64,000 bases of DNA from Ramlibacter algicola. GTDB lineage: Bacteria; Pseudomonadota; Gammaproteobacteria; Burkholderiales; Burkholderiaceae_C. Position numbers and translations under genes: made by a program. The DNA lies in the NCBI RefSeq assembly GCF_016641735.1, contig NZ_JAEDAO010000001.1, forward strand, positions 1,674,001 to 1,738,000, read 5' to 3'. How positions within the stretch are numbered: the first letter of the stretch is position 1; each line of letters opens with the position of its first letter. Below, piece after piece: positions 8,656 to 16,664 of the stretch. The notes under the pieces are model-generated. The model saw only the letters and a list, made by a program, of their open reading frames with translations, was not told the DNA's origin and ran no database searches.

Positions 8656-9117
8656 ATGCGCCTGACCGCCTTCACCGACTACAGCCTGCGGGTCCTGATG
8701 TACCTGGGCGTCGAGCCCGGCCGCCGCGCCACCATCGGCGAGATCGCGGCCGCGTTCGCCATCTCCGAGCACCACCTCGTGAAGGTGGCGCATTTCCTGG
8801 GCAAGGCCGGCTGGCTGCGCAACGTGCGCGGCAAGGGCGGCGGCCTCGAGCTGGCGCTGCCGCCGGCGCGCATCAACATCGGTGCGGTCGTCCGCGACAC
8901 CGAAGGCGACGCGGTGGTGGCGGAGTGCTTCGACGGCGAGCGCAGCGACAGTTGCGTGATCGCCGGCAGCTGCAAGCTGCGCGGCCCGCTGGAGGAGGCG
9001 ATCGCCGCCTTCTACGCGGTGCTGGACCGCTACACGCTGGCCGACGTCGTCCGCAACCGCGGGCAACTCGCCCAGGTGCTGTTCTTCCCGGCCGCCGGCG
9101 CGCGGAAGCGCGCATGA
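8656..9117 (+). CDS. nsrR: NsrR-type Rrf2 family NO-sensing repressor
   Basis: A 153-residue Rrf2 regulator. It begins MRLTAFTDYSLRVLMYLG, the characteristic NsrR start, followed by a winged-helix domain with the KGGGLEL wing. Three Cys at 91, 100 and 106 (AECFDGERSDSCVIAGSCK) are placed for the NO-reactive Fe-S cluster; spacing C-x8-C-x5-C is slightly longer than in the E. coli protein. I chose the ATG at 8656, after AAGGAG, over an upstream start whose extra residues are encoded by the hairpin. It probably represses NO-detoxification genes, including the norB unit it sits in. Confidence 0.9.
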   Translation: MRLTAFTDYSLRVLMYLGVEPGRRATIGEIAAAFAISEHHLVKVAHFLGKAGWLRNVRGKGGGLELALPPARINIGAVVRDTEGDAVVAECFDGERSDSCVIAGSCKLRGPLEEAIAAFYAVLDRYTLADVVRNRGQLAQVLFFPAAGARKRA

Positions 9118-9446
9118 GCGGCCAGGCCTATCCCTGCGACGGCCCGCCCGAGCTGGCGGCCGCCGTCGACCACGCGCTGCGGCGCGTGGCCGACCCCGAG
9201 GTGGCGATGAACATCGTCGACCTGGGGCTCGTCTACGGCGTGGCACTGCACGGGCGCGAGCTGCAGGTGCGGGTCACCATGACCTCGGCCGCCTGCCCGG
9301 TGGCCGACACCATCGTCGGCGACATCGAGCACGAGCTGGACCAGGCCGTGCCCGCCGACCTCCTGATCCGCGTCGAGCTGGTGTGGGAGCCGCCCTGGTC
9401 GCCCGAGCGCCTGAGCGACAGCGCGCGGCGCTTCATGGGCTGGTGA
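9114..9446 (+). CDS. DUF59/PaaD-like iron-sulfur assembly factor
   Basis: A 110-residue MIP18/DUF59 protein. The core ADPEVAMNIVDLGLVYGVAL and MTSAACPVADTIVGDIEHEL holds the conserved acidic residues and the single Cys of this family (SufT, PaaD), which helps mature Fe-S proteins. It overlaps nsrR by 4 bases, so both are translated together. A plausible role is building or repairing Fe-S clusters damaged by NO, including the NsrR cluster. That role is inference from the neighbourhood. Confidence 0.88.
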   Translation: MSGQAYPCDGPPELAAAVDHALRRVADPEVAMNIVDLGLVYGVALHGRELQVRVTMTSAACPVADTIVGDIEHELDQAVPADLLIRVELVWEPPWSPERLSDSARRFMGW

Positions 9447-9447
9447 G

Positions 9448-10638
9448 ATGCCCGCGCCCGGCCGGATCGCGCGACCTGCAGCCCGCCCGGCACGGCTCGC
9501 CGCTGCGGGGCCGCTGCTCGCGGCTGCTGCCGTGCTGGCCGGCATCGCTGCGTTCGGCGGTGGCCTGCTGCGCGCGGGCGTCCCGTGGCCCGGCACGCCC
9601 GGCACCGCCTGGGCGACCGCGGCCGCGCTGCACGGCGCGCTGGTGATCGGCGGGATGCTGGGCACGGTCATCGGCCTGGAGCGCGCGGTCGCCTTGCGCC
9701 ACCCGCTCGGCTGGACCTCGCCGGTCGCATCGGCCCTGGCGGCCGCCGCGTTGCTGGCCGGCCGTGTCGCCGAAGGCGCGCTGCTGCTCGCGCTGGCATC
9801 GGCCTGCTTCGTCGCGGTCAACGTCGCGTTGATGCGGCGCCAGCCGGCGCCGCACACGCGCCTGCTGGTGCTGGCCGCCGCCGGCTGGCTCGCCGGCAAC
9901 GTGCTGTTCGCGGCCGCCGCGCCGGCCGACGCGATCGTGCCGTGGTGGTTCACCTTCCTCGTCGCCACGATCGCCGCCGAGCGGCTGGAGATGACGCGCC
10001 TGATGCGCCGCCATCCGGCCGCCGAGTGGCGGCTGCACGCGCTGCTCGCGCTGCTCGTGGCCGGCGCGGCCGCGACGTTCTTCTCCCCACGCGCGGGCGG
10101 CGCGGTGTTCGGCGCGGCGCTGCTGCTGCTGGCCGGCTGGTTCCTTCGCCATGACATCGCGCGCCGCACCCTGCACGCGCCGGGGCTGCCCCGCTACATG
10201 GCGGTGTGCCTGCTGGCGGGCTACGGCTGGCTCGGCATCGGCGGCATCGCCTGGATCGCTACCGCCTACGGGGCGCCGGTGCGCGACGCGGCGCTGCATG
10301 CGATCGGGCTCGGTTTCGTCGCCAGCATGGTGCTGGGGCACGCGCCCGTGATCCTTCCGGCCATTGCGGGCTGGAAGCTCGCCTTCGGGCGCGCCTTCTA
10401 TCTGCCGCTGGCGTTGCTGCACCTGACGCTGCTGGCGCGCCTCGCGGGCGGCGCGGTCGACGCCACGTGGCGCGCCGCGGGCGCGGCGGGCAACGCGCTC
10501 GCGCTGCTGGTGTTCATCGCCGTCGTCGCGGGCGCTGTCGCCTGGCGGCGCCGCGCGCTGGTTCACGACCCCCGGGCCGAGGCACGCGCCGGTGCGGCTG
10601 GCGGGCCACGGGATGAAGGAGAGAGGGCAACACGATGA
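9448..10638 (+). CDS. Polytopic membrane protein, possibly distant NnrS relative
   Basis: A 396-residue, very hydrophobic protein with about 11-12 predicted TM segments. I do not recognise it firmly. The stretch AALHAIGLGFVASMVLGHAPVILPA resembles the late NnrS segment with a His at the membrane edge and a GH pair, and ALHGALVIGGMLGTVIGLERAVAL has a similar early His. Hydrophilic residues cluster at loops with RR and DP pairs. It starts 1 base after the DUF59 gene and overlaps the next by 4, so it belongs to the nor operon. A role in NO tolerance or metal handling is possible but not shown. Confidence 0.7.
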   Translation: MPAPGRIARPAARPARLAAAGPLLAAAAVLAGIAAFGGGLLRAGVPWPGTPGTAWATAAALHGALVIGGMLGTVIGLERAVALRHPLGWTSPVASALAAAALLAGRVAEGALLLALASACFVAVNVALMRRQPAPHTRLLVLAAAGWLAGNVLFAAAAPADAIVPWWFTFLVATIAAERLEMTRLMRRHPAAEWRLHALLALLVAGAAATFFSPRAGGAVFGAALLLLAGWFLRHDIARRTLHAPGLPRYMAVCLLAGYGWLGIGGIAWIATAYGAPVRDAALHAIGLGFVASMVLGHAPVILPAIAGWKLAFGRAFYLPLALLHLTLLARLAGGAVDATWRAAGAAGNALALLVFIAVVAGAVAWRRRALVHDPRAEARAGAAGGPRDEGERATR

Positions 10639-11900
10639 CCGATGACGGGATGGCGGCCGCGCAGGCCACCGAGGAAGGCGCCGCGTTCGCCGCGAGCCTG
10701 GCGCAACTGGCGCAGGACAGCGGATTGAAGGCGCTGCAGTGGCGCGGCCGCAGCTTGCTGCCGGTGGTGCAGGGCGGGATGGGCGTGGGCGTGTCCGCCG
10801 GCGGTCTCGCCGGCACGGTGGCCGGGTGCGGCGCGGTCGGCACGATCGCGTCGGTGGACCTGCGCCGCGTGCATCCGGACCTGATGGAGCGCACCGCGGC
10901 GCTGGAAGGCGAGGGCGCCAGGGGCGCGATCAACGCGGCGAACCTGGAAGCGCTGTCGCGCGAGATCCGGCGTGCGCGCGACATCGCGCAGGGCCGCGGC
11001 CTCGTCGCGGTGAACGTGATGCGCGCGGTGGGCGAGTACCCGGCGTCCGTGCGCCAGGCACTGGAGAGCGGCGCCGACGCGCTGGTGGTCGGCGCCGGGC
11101 TGCCGCTGGACCTGCCCGAGCTCGCGGCCGACCATCCGCACGTCGCGCTGGTGCCGATCCTGTCGGACGCCCGCGGCACGCAGCTGGTGCTGCGGCGCTG
11201 GGCCAGGCGCGGCCGCAAGCCCGACGCGATCGTCATCGAGCACCCCGGCCACGCGGGTGGCCACCTTGGCGCGGCGCGCATCGAGGACCTGCACGACCCG
11301 CGCTTCGACTTCGAGGTCGTGCTGCCGCAGGTGCTGGAGGTGCTGCGCGAGATGGGGCTGGAGCGCGACGTACCCGTGATCGCGGCCGGTGGCATCCGCA
11401 GCCGCGACGACATCGCGCGCGTGCAGGCGCTCGGCGCCGCCGCCGCGCAACTCGGGACGCCCTTTGCAGTCACGCGGGAAAGCGATGCGCATCCGCACTT
11501 CAAGCAGGTGCTGGCCGAGGCCCGGCCGGAGGACATCGTCGAGTTCACCAGCGTCGCCGGCCTGCCCGCGCGCGCGGTGCGCACGCCGTGGCTGGACAAG
11601 TACCTGCGCCTCGAGAGCCGCCTGCAGGCGGGCGCGCACGCCAAGCGCCACTGCACGATGTGGTTCGATTGCCTCGCGCAGTGCGGCCTGCGCGACGGCA
11701 AGGCAGACTGGGGCCAGTTCTGCATCGACAAGGTGCTCGGCCACGCGTGGCTGGGGGAAGTGCGCAAGGGCCTGTTCTTCCGCGGCGCCGGCGCGCTACC
11801 CTTCGGCGAGCAGGTCCGCAGCGTCGCCGAGCTGATGCAGTGGCTGCTGGGGGGCATCCGCCCCGCCGCGCCGACCCTGGAGGTGATCCATGCAACGTGA
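10635..11900 (+). CDS. Nitronate monooxygenase-like FMN flavoprotein
   Basis: A 421-residue TIM-barrel flavoprotein of the 2-nitropropane dioxygenase/nitronate monooxygenase group. Seen are VVQGGMGVGVSAGGLAGTVA at the start, VNVM, IVIEHPGHAGGHLG with the catalytic-type His, and the phosphate-binding IAAGGIRSRDDIARVQALGAAAAQLGTPF. Usual family length is 320-380; the extra C-terminal ~100 residues contain a Cys-rich stretch (HCTMWFDCLAQCGLRDGK) of unknown role. Members often sit in denitrification loci, where detoxifying nitronates or nitro compounds has been suggested. It overlaps both neighbours, so it is co-translated. Confidence 0.88.
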   Translation: MTDDGMAAAQATEEGAAFAASLAQLAQDSGLKALQWRGRSLLPVVQGGMGVGVSAGGLAGTVAGCGAVGTIASVDLRRVHPDLMERTAALEGEGARGAINAANLEALSREIRRARDIAQGRGLVAVNVMRAVGEYPASVRQALESGADALVVGAGLPLDLPELAADHPHVALVPILSDARGTQLVLRRWARRGRKPDAIVIEHPGHAGGHLGAARIEDLHDPRFDFEVVLPQVLEVLREMGLERDVPVIAAGGIRSRDDIARVQALGAAAAQLGTPFAVTRESDAHPHFKQVLAEARPEDIVEFTSVAGLPARAVRTPWLDKYLRLESRLQAGAHAKRHCTMWFDCLAQCGLRDGKADWGQFCIDKVLGHAWLGEVRKGLFFRGAGALPFGEQVRSVAELMQWLLGGIRPAAPTLEVIHAT

Positions 11901-14900
11901 CGATCCCGTGCGCGCCGCGGCGCTGCCGCCGCAACCGATCAGCACCGACGTGCTGGCCGAGAAGTACCTCAAGGACGGCGAGCGCGGGCTGGACGACCTG
12001 TACGAGCGCGTCGCGCGGGCGCTGGCCAGCGTGGAGGCCCCGCCGCTGTGTGAGCTGTGGGAGGCGCGCTTCCTGGAGAACCTGCGCCGGGGCGCGATCG
12101 GGGCCGGTCGCATCATGAGCGCCGCCGGCACCGACCTCGAGGCCACGCTGATCAACTGCTTCGTGCAGCCGGTGGGCGACGCGATCCAGGGCCGCGACGA
12201 CCAGGGGCTGCCCGGCATCTACGAGGCGCTGCGCGAAGCGGCGGAGACGATGCGCCGCGGCGGCGGCGTCGGCTACGACTTCTCGGCCATCCGCCCGCGC
12301 GGCGCCATCGTGCGCAAGACGCGCTCGATCGCGTCCGGCCCGTGCGGCTACATCGACGTGTTCGACCGCTCCTGCGCGACGGTCGAGAGCGCGGGCTCGC
12401 GCCGCGGCGCGCAGATGGGCGTGCTGCGCATCGACCACCCGGACGTACGCGAGTTCATCGGCGCCAAGCGCACGCCGGGCCGCTGGTCCAACTTCAACGT
12501 GTCGGTGGGCGTGCCTGGCGAGTTCATGCGTGCGTTGGAAGCGGGCGCGGACTGGCCCTTGGTGCACCGTGCCGAGCCGGGTCGGGATCTCGTCGCCGCC
12601 GGCGCCCACCAGCGCGCCGACGGGATGTGGGTCTACCGCACCGTGCCCGCGTGCGAACTGTGGGACCTGGTGATGCGCTCGGCCTACGACTTCGCCGAGC
12701 CCGGCATCCTGTTCCTGGACACGATCAACACCGACAACAACCTCGCGTACTGCGAGCGGATCACGGCGACGAATCCGTGCGTCACCGCGGACACGTGGGT
12801 GCTCACGACCGAGGGGCCCGCGCAGGTAGCCGACCTCGTCGGCCGCCGCTTCACCGCCGTCGTCGACGGCAAGGCGTTCCCGGTCGACAGCGACGGGTTC
12901 TTCGCCACTGGGCGCAAGCAGGTCGTGCGCCTGCGCACCCGCGAGGGGCATGAGCTGCGGCTCACGCCGGACCACCTGGTGCGCAAGATGGCGCGCCGGA
13001 CGCGCTACGTCACGGAGGTGCAGTGGTCGCCAGCCGGTGACCTGCAGCGGGGCGACGAGATCGTGCTGCACGACCACCGCGCCACGCGCGGCTGGCAGGG
13101 AGCCGGCACCGAGCAGGAGGGCTACCTGCTGGGCCTGTTGATCGGCGACGGGACGCTCAAAAAAGACAAGGCGGTGCTCTCCGTGTGGGCGCCGGAGCTG
13201 CGCGCCGTCGGCGACGAGCACACCGCCCTGGGCGGAAGCGCGGGCATCGTGGCCGCCGCGGAAGCCGCCGCGAGCACCTTGCCGCACCGCGCCGACTTCG
13301 GCGGCTTCCAGCGGCCGGTGGGCGACGGCCGCGGCGAGATGCGCATGGGGTCCGCGGCCTTGCGCGACCTGGCCTTCAGGCTTGGCCTGCGCGTGGGACA
13401 CAAGACAATCACGCCGCACGTCGAGCGCCAGTCCAGCGACTTCACCGTGGGCCTCCTGCGCGGGTTGTTCGATGCCGACGGCTCGGTGCAGGGCAGCCAG
13501 GACAAGGGCGTGAGCGTGCGGCTCACGCAGTCGGACGTCTCGCTGCTCGCGGCCGCGCAGCGCATGCTGCTGCGCCTGGGCATTGCAAGCACGATCTACC
13601 GTGATCGCAAGCCCGCGCTGCGCCAGGTCATGCGCGATGGCAAGGGAGGGCAGGCGCTCTACGACGCGCGGCCCGTGCACGAGCTGGTCATCAGCGGCGC
13701 GAACCTGCTGGAGTTCGAGGAGCGCGTGGGCTTCGCCGACACCGGCAAGCGCGAGCGCCTGGACCATGCGCTGTCGGCGTACCGCCGTGCCCTGAACGTC
13801 GAGCGCTTCACGGCCACCGTCGAGGCGGTCGACGAGGACGGGGAGGAGGACGTCTACGACGTCACGGTGCGCGACGTCCACGCGTTCGACGCCAACGGCC
13901 TGTACGTGCACAACTGCGGTGAACAACCGCTGCCCGCGTACGGCTGCTGCGACCTCGGCCCGGTGATCCTCACGCGCTTCGTGCGCCAGCCGTTCGGGTT
14001 CGGCGGCGAGGCGGCGTTCGACTTCGACGCCTTCCGCGACGCGGTGGCGGTGCAGGTGCGCGCGCTGGACAACGTGCTGGACCTCACGCACTGGCCGCTG
14101 CCGCAGCAGCAGGACGAGGCGCGCGCCAAGCGCCGCATCGGCGTGGGCTTCACCGGGCTGGGCAACGCGTTGGCGATGCTCAAGCTGCGCTACGACGAGG
14201 ACGACGGCCGCGCGATGGCGGTGCGCATCGCGCGCGCCATGCGCGACGCGGCGTATGCGGCGTCGGTCGAGCTGGCCAGGGAGAAGGGGGCGTTCCCGGC
14301 CTTCGACGCCGGCGGCTACCTGCGGCCCGGCACGTTCGCCAGCCGGCTCGACCCGGCGTTGCAGGACGCGATCCGCGCGCACGGCATCCGCAACAGCCAC
14401 CTGCTGTCGGTCGCGCCCACCGGCACCGTGAGCCTGGCGTTCGCCGACAACGCGTCCAACGGCATCGAGCCGCCCTTCTCGTGGACCTACCGGCGCAAGA
14501 AGCGCGAAGCCGACGGCAGCACCAGCGAGTACGAGGTGGTCGACCACGCCTGGCGGCTGTACCGCTCGCTCGCCGGCGAGACCGCCGAACGGCCGCCGTA
14601 TTTCGTCAGCGCGCTGGAGATGCCGGCGGCGGCGCACCTGGCGATGATGGAAGCGGTGCAGCCCTTCGTCGACACGGCGATCAGCAAGACGGTCAACGTG
14701 CCCGAGGACTATCCGTACGACGACTTCAAGGACCTGTACCTGGAAGCATGGCGCGCGGGCCTGAAGGGGCTGGCCACGTACCGGCCCAACACCATCCTCG
14801 GCTCGGTGCTCGACGCCGGCCCCGCACAGGCGGCCGTCGCGCCGCTGCTGGAGACGCCCGCGCCGGACCCGATGCGCGCGGTCATCGAGCGCCGCCCGCG

Positions 14901-15432
14901 CGGCACCTTGCCCGCGGTGGCCGAGAAGGTCGAGTACTGGACGCAGCAGGGCCGCCAGACCCTGTACCTCGTGGTGTCCTTCCTGCCGGTGGGCGAGGGC
15001 CGCGAGCGCGCGATCGAGTTCTTCATGCCGGTGGGCCAGCAGGGCGAGTCGCAGCAGTGGATCTCCGCCTGCATGCGGCTGCTGTCGCTGGCCGCGCGCG
15101 GCGGCTTCCTCGACCGCGCGCTGGACGACATGCGCAAGGTCGCGTGGGACCGCGGGCCGGTGCGGCTGGGCACGTACCAGCGCGCGGACGGCGCCGAGGT
15201 GCCGCTGTGGCACGACTCCGAGGTGGCGGCGATCGCGTATGCCATCCAGGCGCTGATCGCGCGCCGCCGCGGCGACGCCGCGCCGACACTCACCACGCCG
15301 GCGCCCGCCGTCGGCGTCGCCGGCACCGCGATGGCCGGCACCAAGTGCCCCGAGTGCGGCGCGCATGCTGTCATCCGGAAGGACGGGTGCGAGTTCTGCA
15401 CCCAGTGCGGCCATGTGGGAGCTTGTGGCTGA
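11890..15432 (+). CDS. nrdJ: Class II (B12-dependent) ribonucleotide reductase containing an intein
   Basis: A 1180-residue precursor; removing the intein (residues 297-675) leaves 801 residues, a normal NrdJ length. It converts ribonucleotides to deoxyribonucleotides using adenosylcobalamin and works without oxygen. Visible are LINCFVQ with redox Cys90, RRGGGVGYDFS, the split NP/CGEQ active site (Cys676), CCDLG with Cys687, SVAPTGTVSLAF, and a C-terminal zinc-ribbon (CPECG...CEFCTQCG) from 1153. Cys90, Cys676 and Cys687 correspond to the redox pair and thiyl-radical Cys of Thermotoga NrdJ. A strong Shine-Dalgarno, GGAGGTGAT, precedes the ATG inside the upstream gene. Confidence 0.95.
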   Translation: MQRDDPVRAAALPPQPISTDVLAEKYLKDGERGLDDLYERVARALASVEAPPLCELWEARFLENLRRGAIGAGRIMSAAGTDLEATLINCFVQPVGDAIQGRDDQGLPGIYEALREAAETMRRGGGVGYDFSAIRPRGAIVRKTRSIASGPCGYIDVFDRSCATVESAGSRRGAQMGVLRIDHPDVREFIGAKRTPGRWSNFNVSVGVPGEFMRALEAGADWPLVHRAEPGRDLVAAGAHQRADGMWVYRTVPACELWDLVMRSAYDFAEPGILFLDTINTDNNLAYCERITATNPCVTADTWVLTTEGPAQVADLVGRRFTAVVDGKAFPVDSDGFFATGRKQVVRLRTREGHELRLTPDHLVRKMARRTRYVTEVQWSPAGDLQRGDEIVLHDHRATRGWQGAGTEQEGYLLGLLIGDGTLKKDKAVLSVWAPELRAVGDEHTALGGSAGIVAAAEAAASTLPHRADFGGFQRPVGDGRGEMRMGSAALRDLAFRLGLRVGHKTITPHVERQSSDFTVGLLRGLFDADGSVQGSQDKGVSVRLTQSDVSLLAAAQRMLLRLGIASTIYRDRKPALRQVMRDGKGGQALYDARPVHELVISGANLLEFEERVGFADTGKRERLDHALSAYRRALNVERFTATVEAVDEDGEEDVYDVTVRDVHAFDANGLYVHNCGEQPLPAYGCCDLGPVILTRFVRQPFGFGGEAAFDFDAFRDAVAVQVRALDNVLDLTHWPLPQQQDEARAKRRIGVGFTGLGNALAMLKLRYDEDDGRAMAVRIARAMRDAAYAASVELAREKGAFPAFDAGGYLRPGTFASRLDPALQDAIRAHGIRNSHLLSVAPTGTVSLAFADNASNGIEPPFSWTYRRKKREADGSTSEYEVVDHAWRLYRSLAGETAERPPYFVSALEMPAAAHLAMMEAVQPFVDTAISKTVNVPEDYPYDDFKDLYLEAWRAGLKGLATYRPNTILGSVLDAGPAQAAVAPLLETPAPDPMRAVIERRPRGTLPAVAEKVEYWTQQGRQTLYLVVSFLPVGEGRERAIEFFMPVGQQGESQQWISACMRLLSLAARGGFLDRALDDMRKVAWDRGPVRLGTYQRADGAEVPLWHDSEVAAIAYAIQALIARRRGDAAPTLTTPAPAVGVAGTAMAGTKCPECGAHAVIRKDGCEFCTQCGHVGACG
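12778..13914 (+). mobile_element. Intein with LAGLIDADG homing endonuclease, inside nrdJ
   Basis: A 379-residue in-frame insertion between Pro296 and Cys676 of the class II reductase. It has all splice signals: Cys1 at the start (CVTADTWVLTTEGP, block A), block B with T and H in RLTPDHLV (about residues 355-364), block F (DVYDVTVRDVHAFDANG), and terminal His-Asn followed by the +1 Cys. Two LAGLIDADG motifs are present: LLGLLIGDG at about 413-421 and LLRGLFDADG at about 522-531, each keeping the acidic residue. It therefore looks able to splice and to home. GC content is like the host gene, suggesting long residence or a GC-rich donor. Confidence 0.95.
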
Positions 15433-16651
15433 TCCTGCCGCTTCGCCGCTAAGCCCTGCGCGCTGGCAGCTGCAGTCGCTGCTCGCGCAGCCGTGGCGGC
15501 TCGGCTTCGCCGCCGGCGCCACGCTGCTGGCGCTGGCGGGCGCGTGGTGGATCGCCGTGCTCGTGCCGGGTGCCGTGCCGCGCTGGGCCGTGCCGCGGCC
15601 GCTCGCGCACGGGGCGGTGATGGCGCTGGGGCCGTTCCCGCTGTTCATCGGCGGCTTCGCCTTCACCGCGCTGCCGCGCTGGCTGCGCGTGCCGGCCCCG
15701 CCGACGGCGTCGCTGTTGCCGGCCTTCGGCGCGCAGGCGATCGGCTGGTGCGTGTGGCTCGCAGGCACCCTGGTCGCTCCTGCGTTCGCCGCCGTGGGCG
15801 CTGCAATCGCCGCGGCGGGGCTGGCCGATCTCGCGCGGCGCGCCGTGCGGCAGGTGCGCGCGAGCGACAAGCCCGACCGCCTGCACCCGGCGCTCATCGC
15901 CGCTGCGCTCGCCGCCGGCGCGGTTGCGACCGCGGTGCTGGCTGCGGCCACCGCGCTGCAACGCTGGGACGTCGCCGGCGCCGCCGTTCTCACCGGTTTC
16001 TGGGGCTGCGTGGCGGCGGTGTTCACCGTCGCGGCCGACCGCCTCGTCCCCGCGTTCGACCTGCCCGGCGCCTCGCGCCGTGCGCATGCACTGCTCGCCG
16101 TGGTGCTGGCGGCGGTGGTGCTGCGGGCGATCGCACCGTGGATGGGCGAGCACGTGGCGTGGCTGGGACTGCTCGCGGCGGTGCAGGGCGCCGCGGGGCT
16201 CGCCATCGCCGCCGGCGCGTTCGCCTGGCAACGCGCGCGGCACCTGCGCACGCCGCTCGTGCGCGCGCTGTTCCTGGGCAGCTGCTGGTTCGCTGCCGGC
16301 TGGCTGCTCGGCGCGTTCAACGCGGCATCGCGCGCGGCGGGCCATGCGGCCCCGCTGCCGCTGGCCGACGTGCATGCGCTGGGCGCCGGCGCCTTCAGCC
16401 TGCTGCTGGCAGGCATGGCGTCGCAAGTCGTGGCCGCGCACACGGCGCGCCCGCTCGTGCTCGGCGCCCGCCCGGCCTGGCTGTTCGCTGCGGTACAGGG
16501 CGCCGTGCTGCTGCGCATCGCCGCGGCGGCGTTCGCCCTCCCGTTCCTCCTGCTGCCCGCCGCCGTGCTGTGGAGCGCCTCGCTCGGCGCCTGGGCCTTC
16601 CGCATCGTCCACGAAGCGGCGCTCGCCACGACGGCGCGCGCGCGGCATTGA
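15413..16651 (+). CDS. nnrS: NnrS family membrane protein
   Basis: A 412-residue protein with about 12 TM segments. NnrS hallmarks are a His early in a TM (LAHGAVMALGPFPLFIGGFAFTALPRWL) and a late DVHALGAGAFSLLLAGMAS, then AAHTARPL, corresponding to the GHTGRPL motif. NnrS is a heme- and copper-containing membrane protein of denitrifiers that lessens nitrosative stress. The ATG at 15413 overlaps nrdJ by 20 bases; a GTG at 15425 with GGGAG before it is an alternative. This copy is more divergent than the next gene, in keeping with two paralogues. Confidence 0.82.
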   Translation: MWELVADPAASPLSPARWQLQSLLAQPWRLGFAAGATLLALAGAWWIAVLVPGAVPRWAVPRPLAHGAVMALGPFPLFIGGFAFTALPRWLRVPAPPTASLLPAFGAQAIGWCVWLAGTLVAPAFAAVGAAIAAAGLADLARRAVRQVRASDKPDRLHPALIAAALAAGAVATAVLAAATALQRWDVAGAAVLTGFWGCVAAVFTVAADRLVPAFDLPGASRRAHALLAVVLAAVVLRAIAPWMGEHVAWLGLLAAVQGAAGLAIAAGAFAWQRARHLRTPLVRALFLGSCWFAAGWLLGAFNAASRAAGHAAPLPLADVHALGAGAFSLLLAGMASQVVAAHTARPLVLGARPAWLFAAVQGAVLLRIAAAAFALPFLLLPAAVLWSASLGAWAFRIVHEAALATTARARH

Positions 16652-16664
16652 CCTTCTTTCGCCC

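Noticed and set aside
11545-16629. A 1694-codon open frame on the minus strand opposite nrdJ and nnrS.
   Set aside because: It is antisense to well-supported genes, is low complexity (Ala/Arg/Gly/His rich) and has no domain motifs. Long shadow frames are expected at this GC content.
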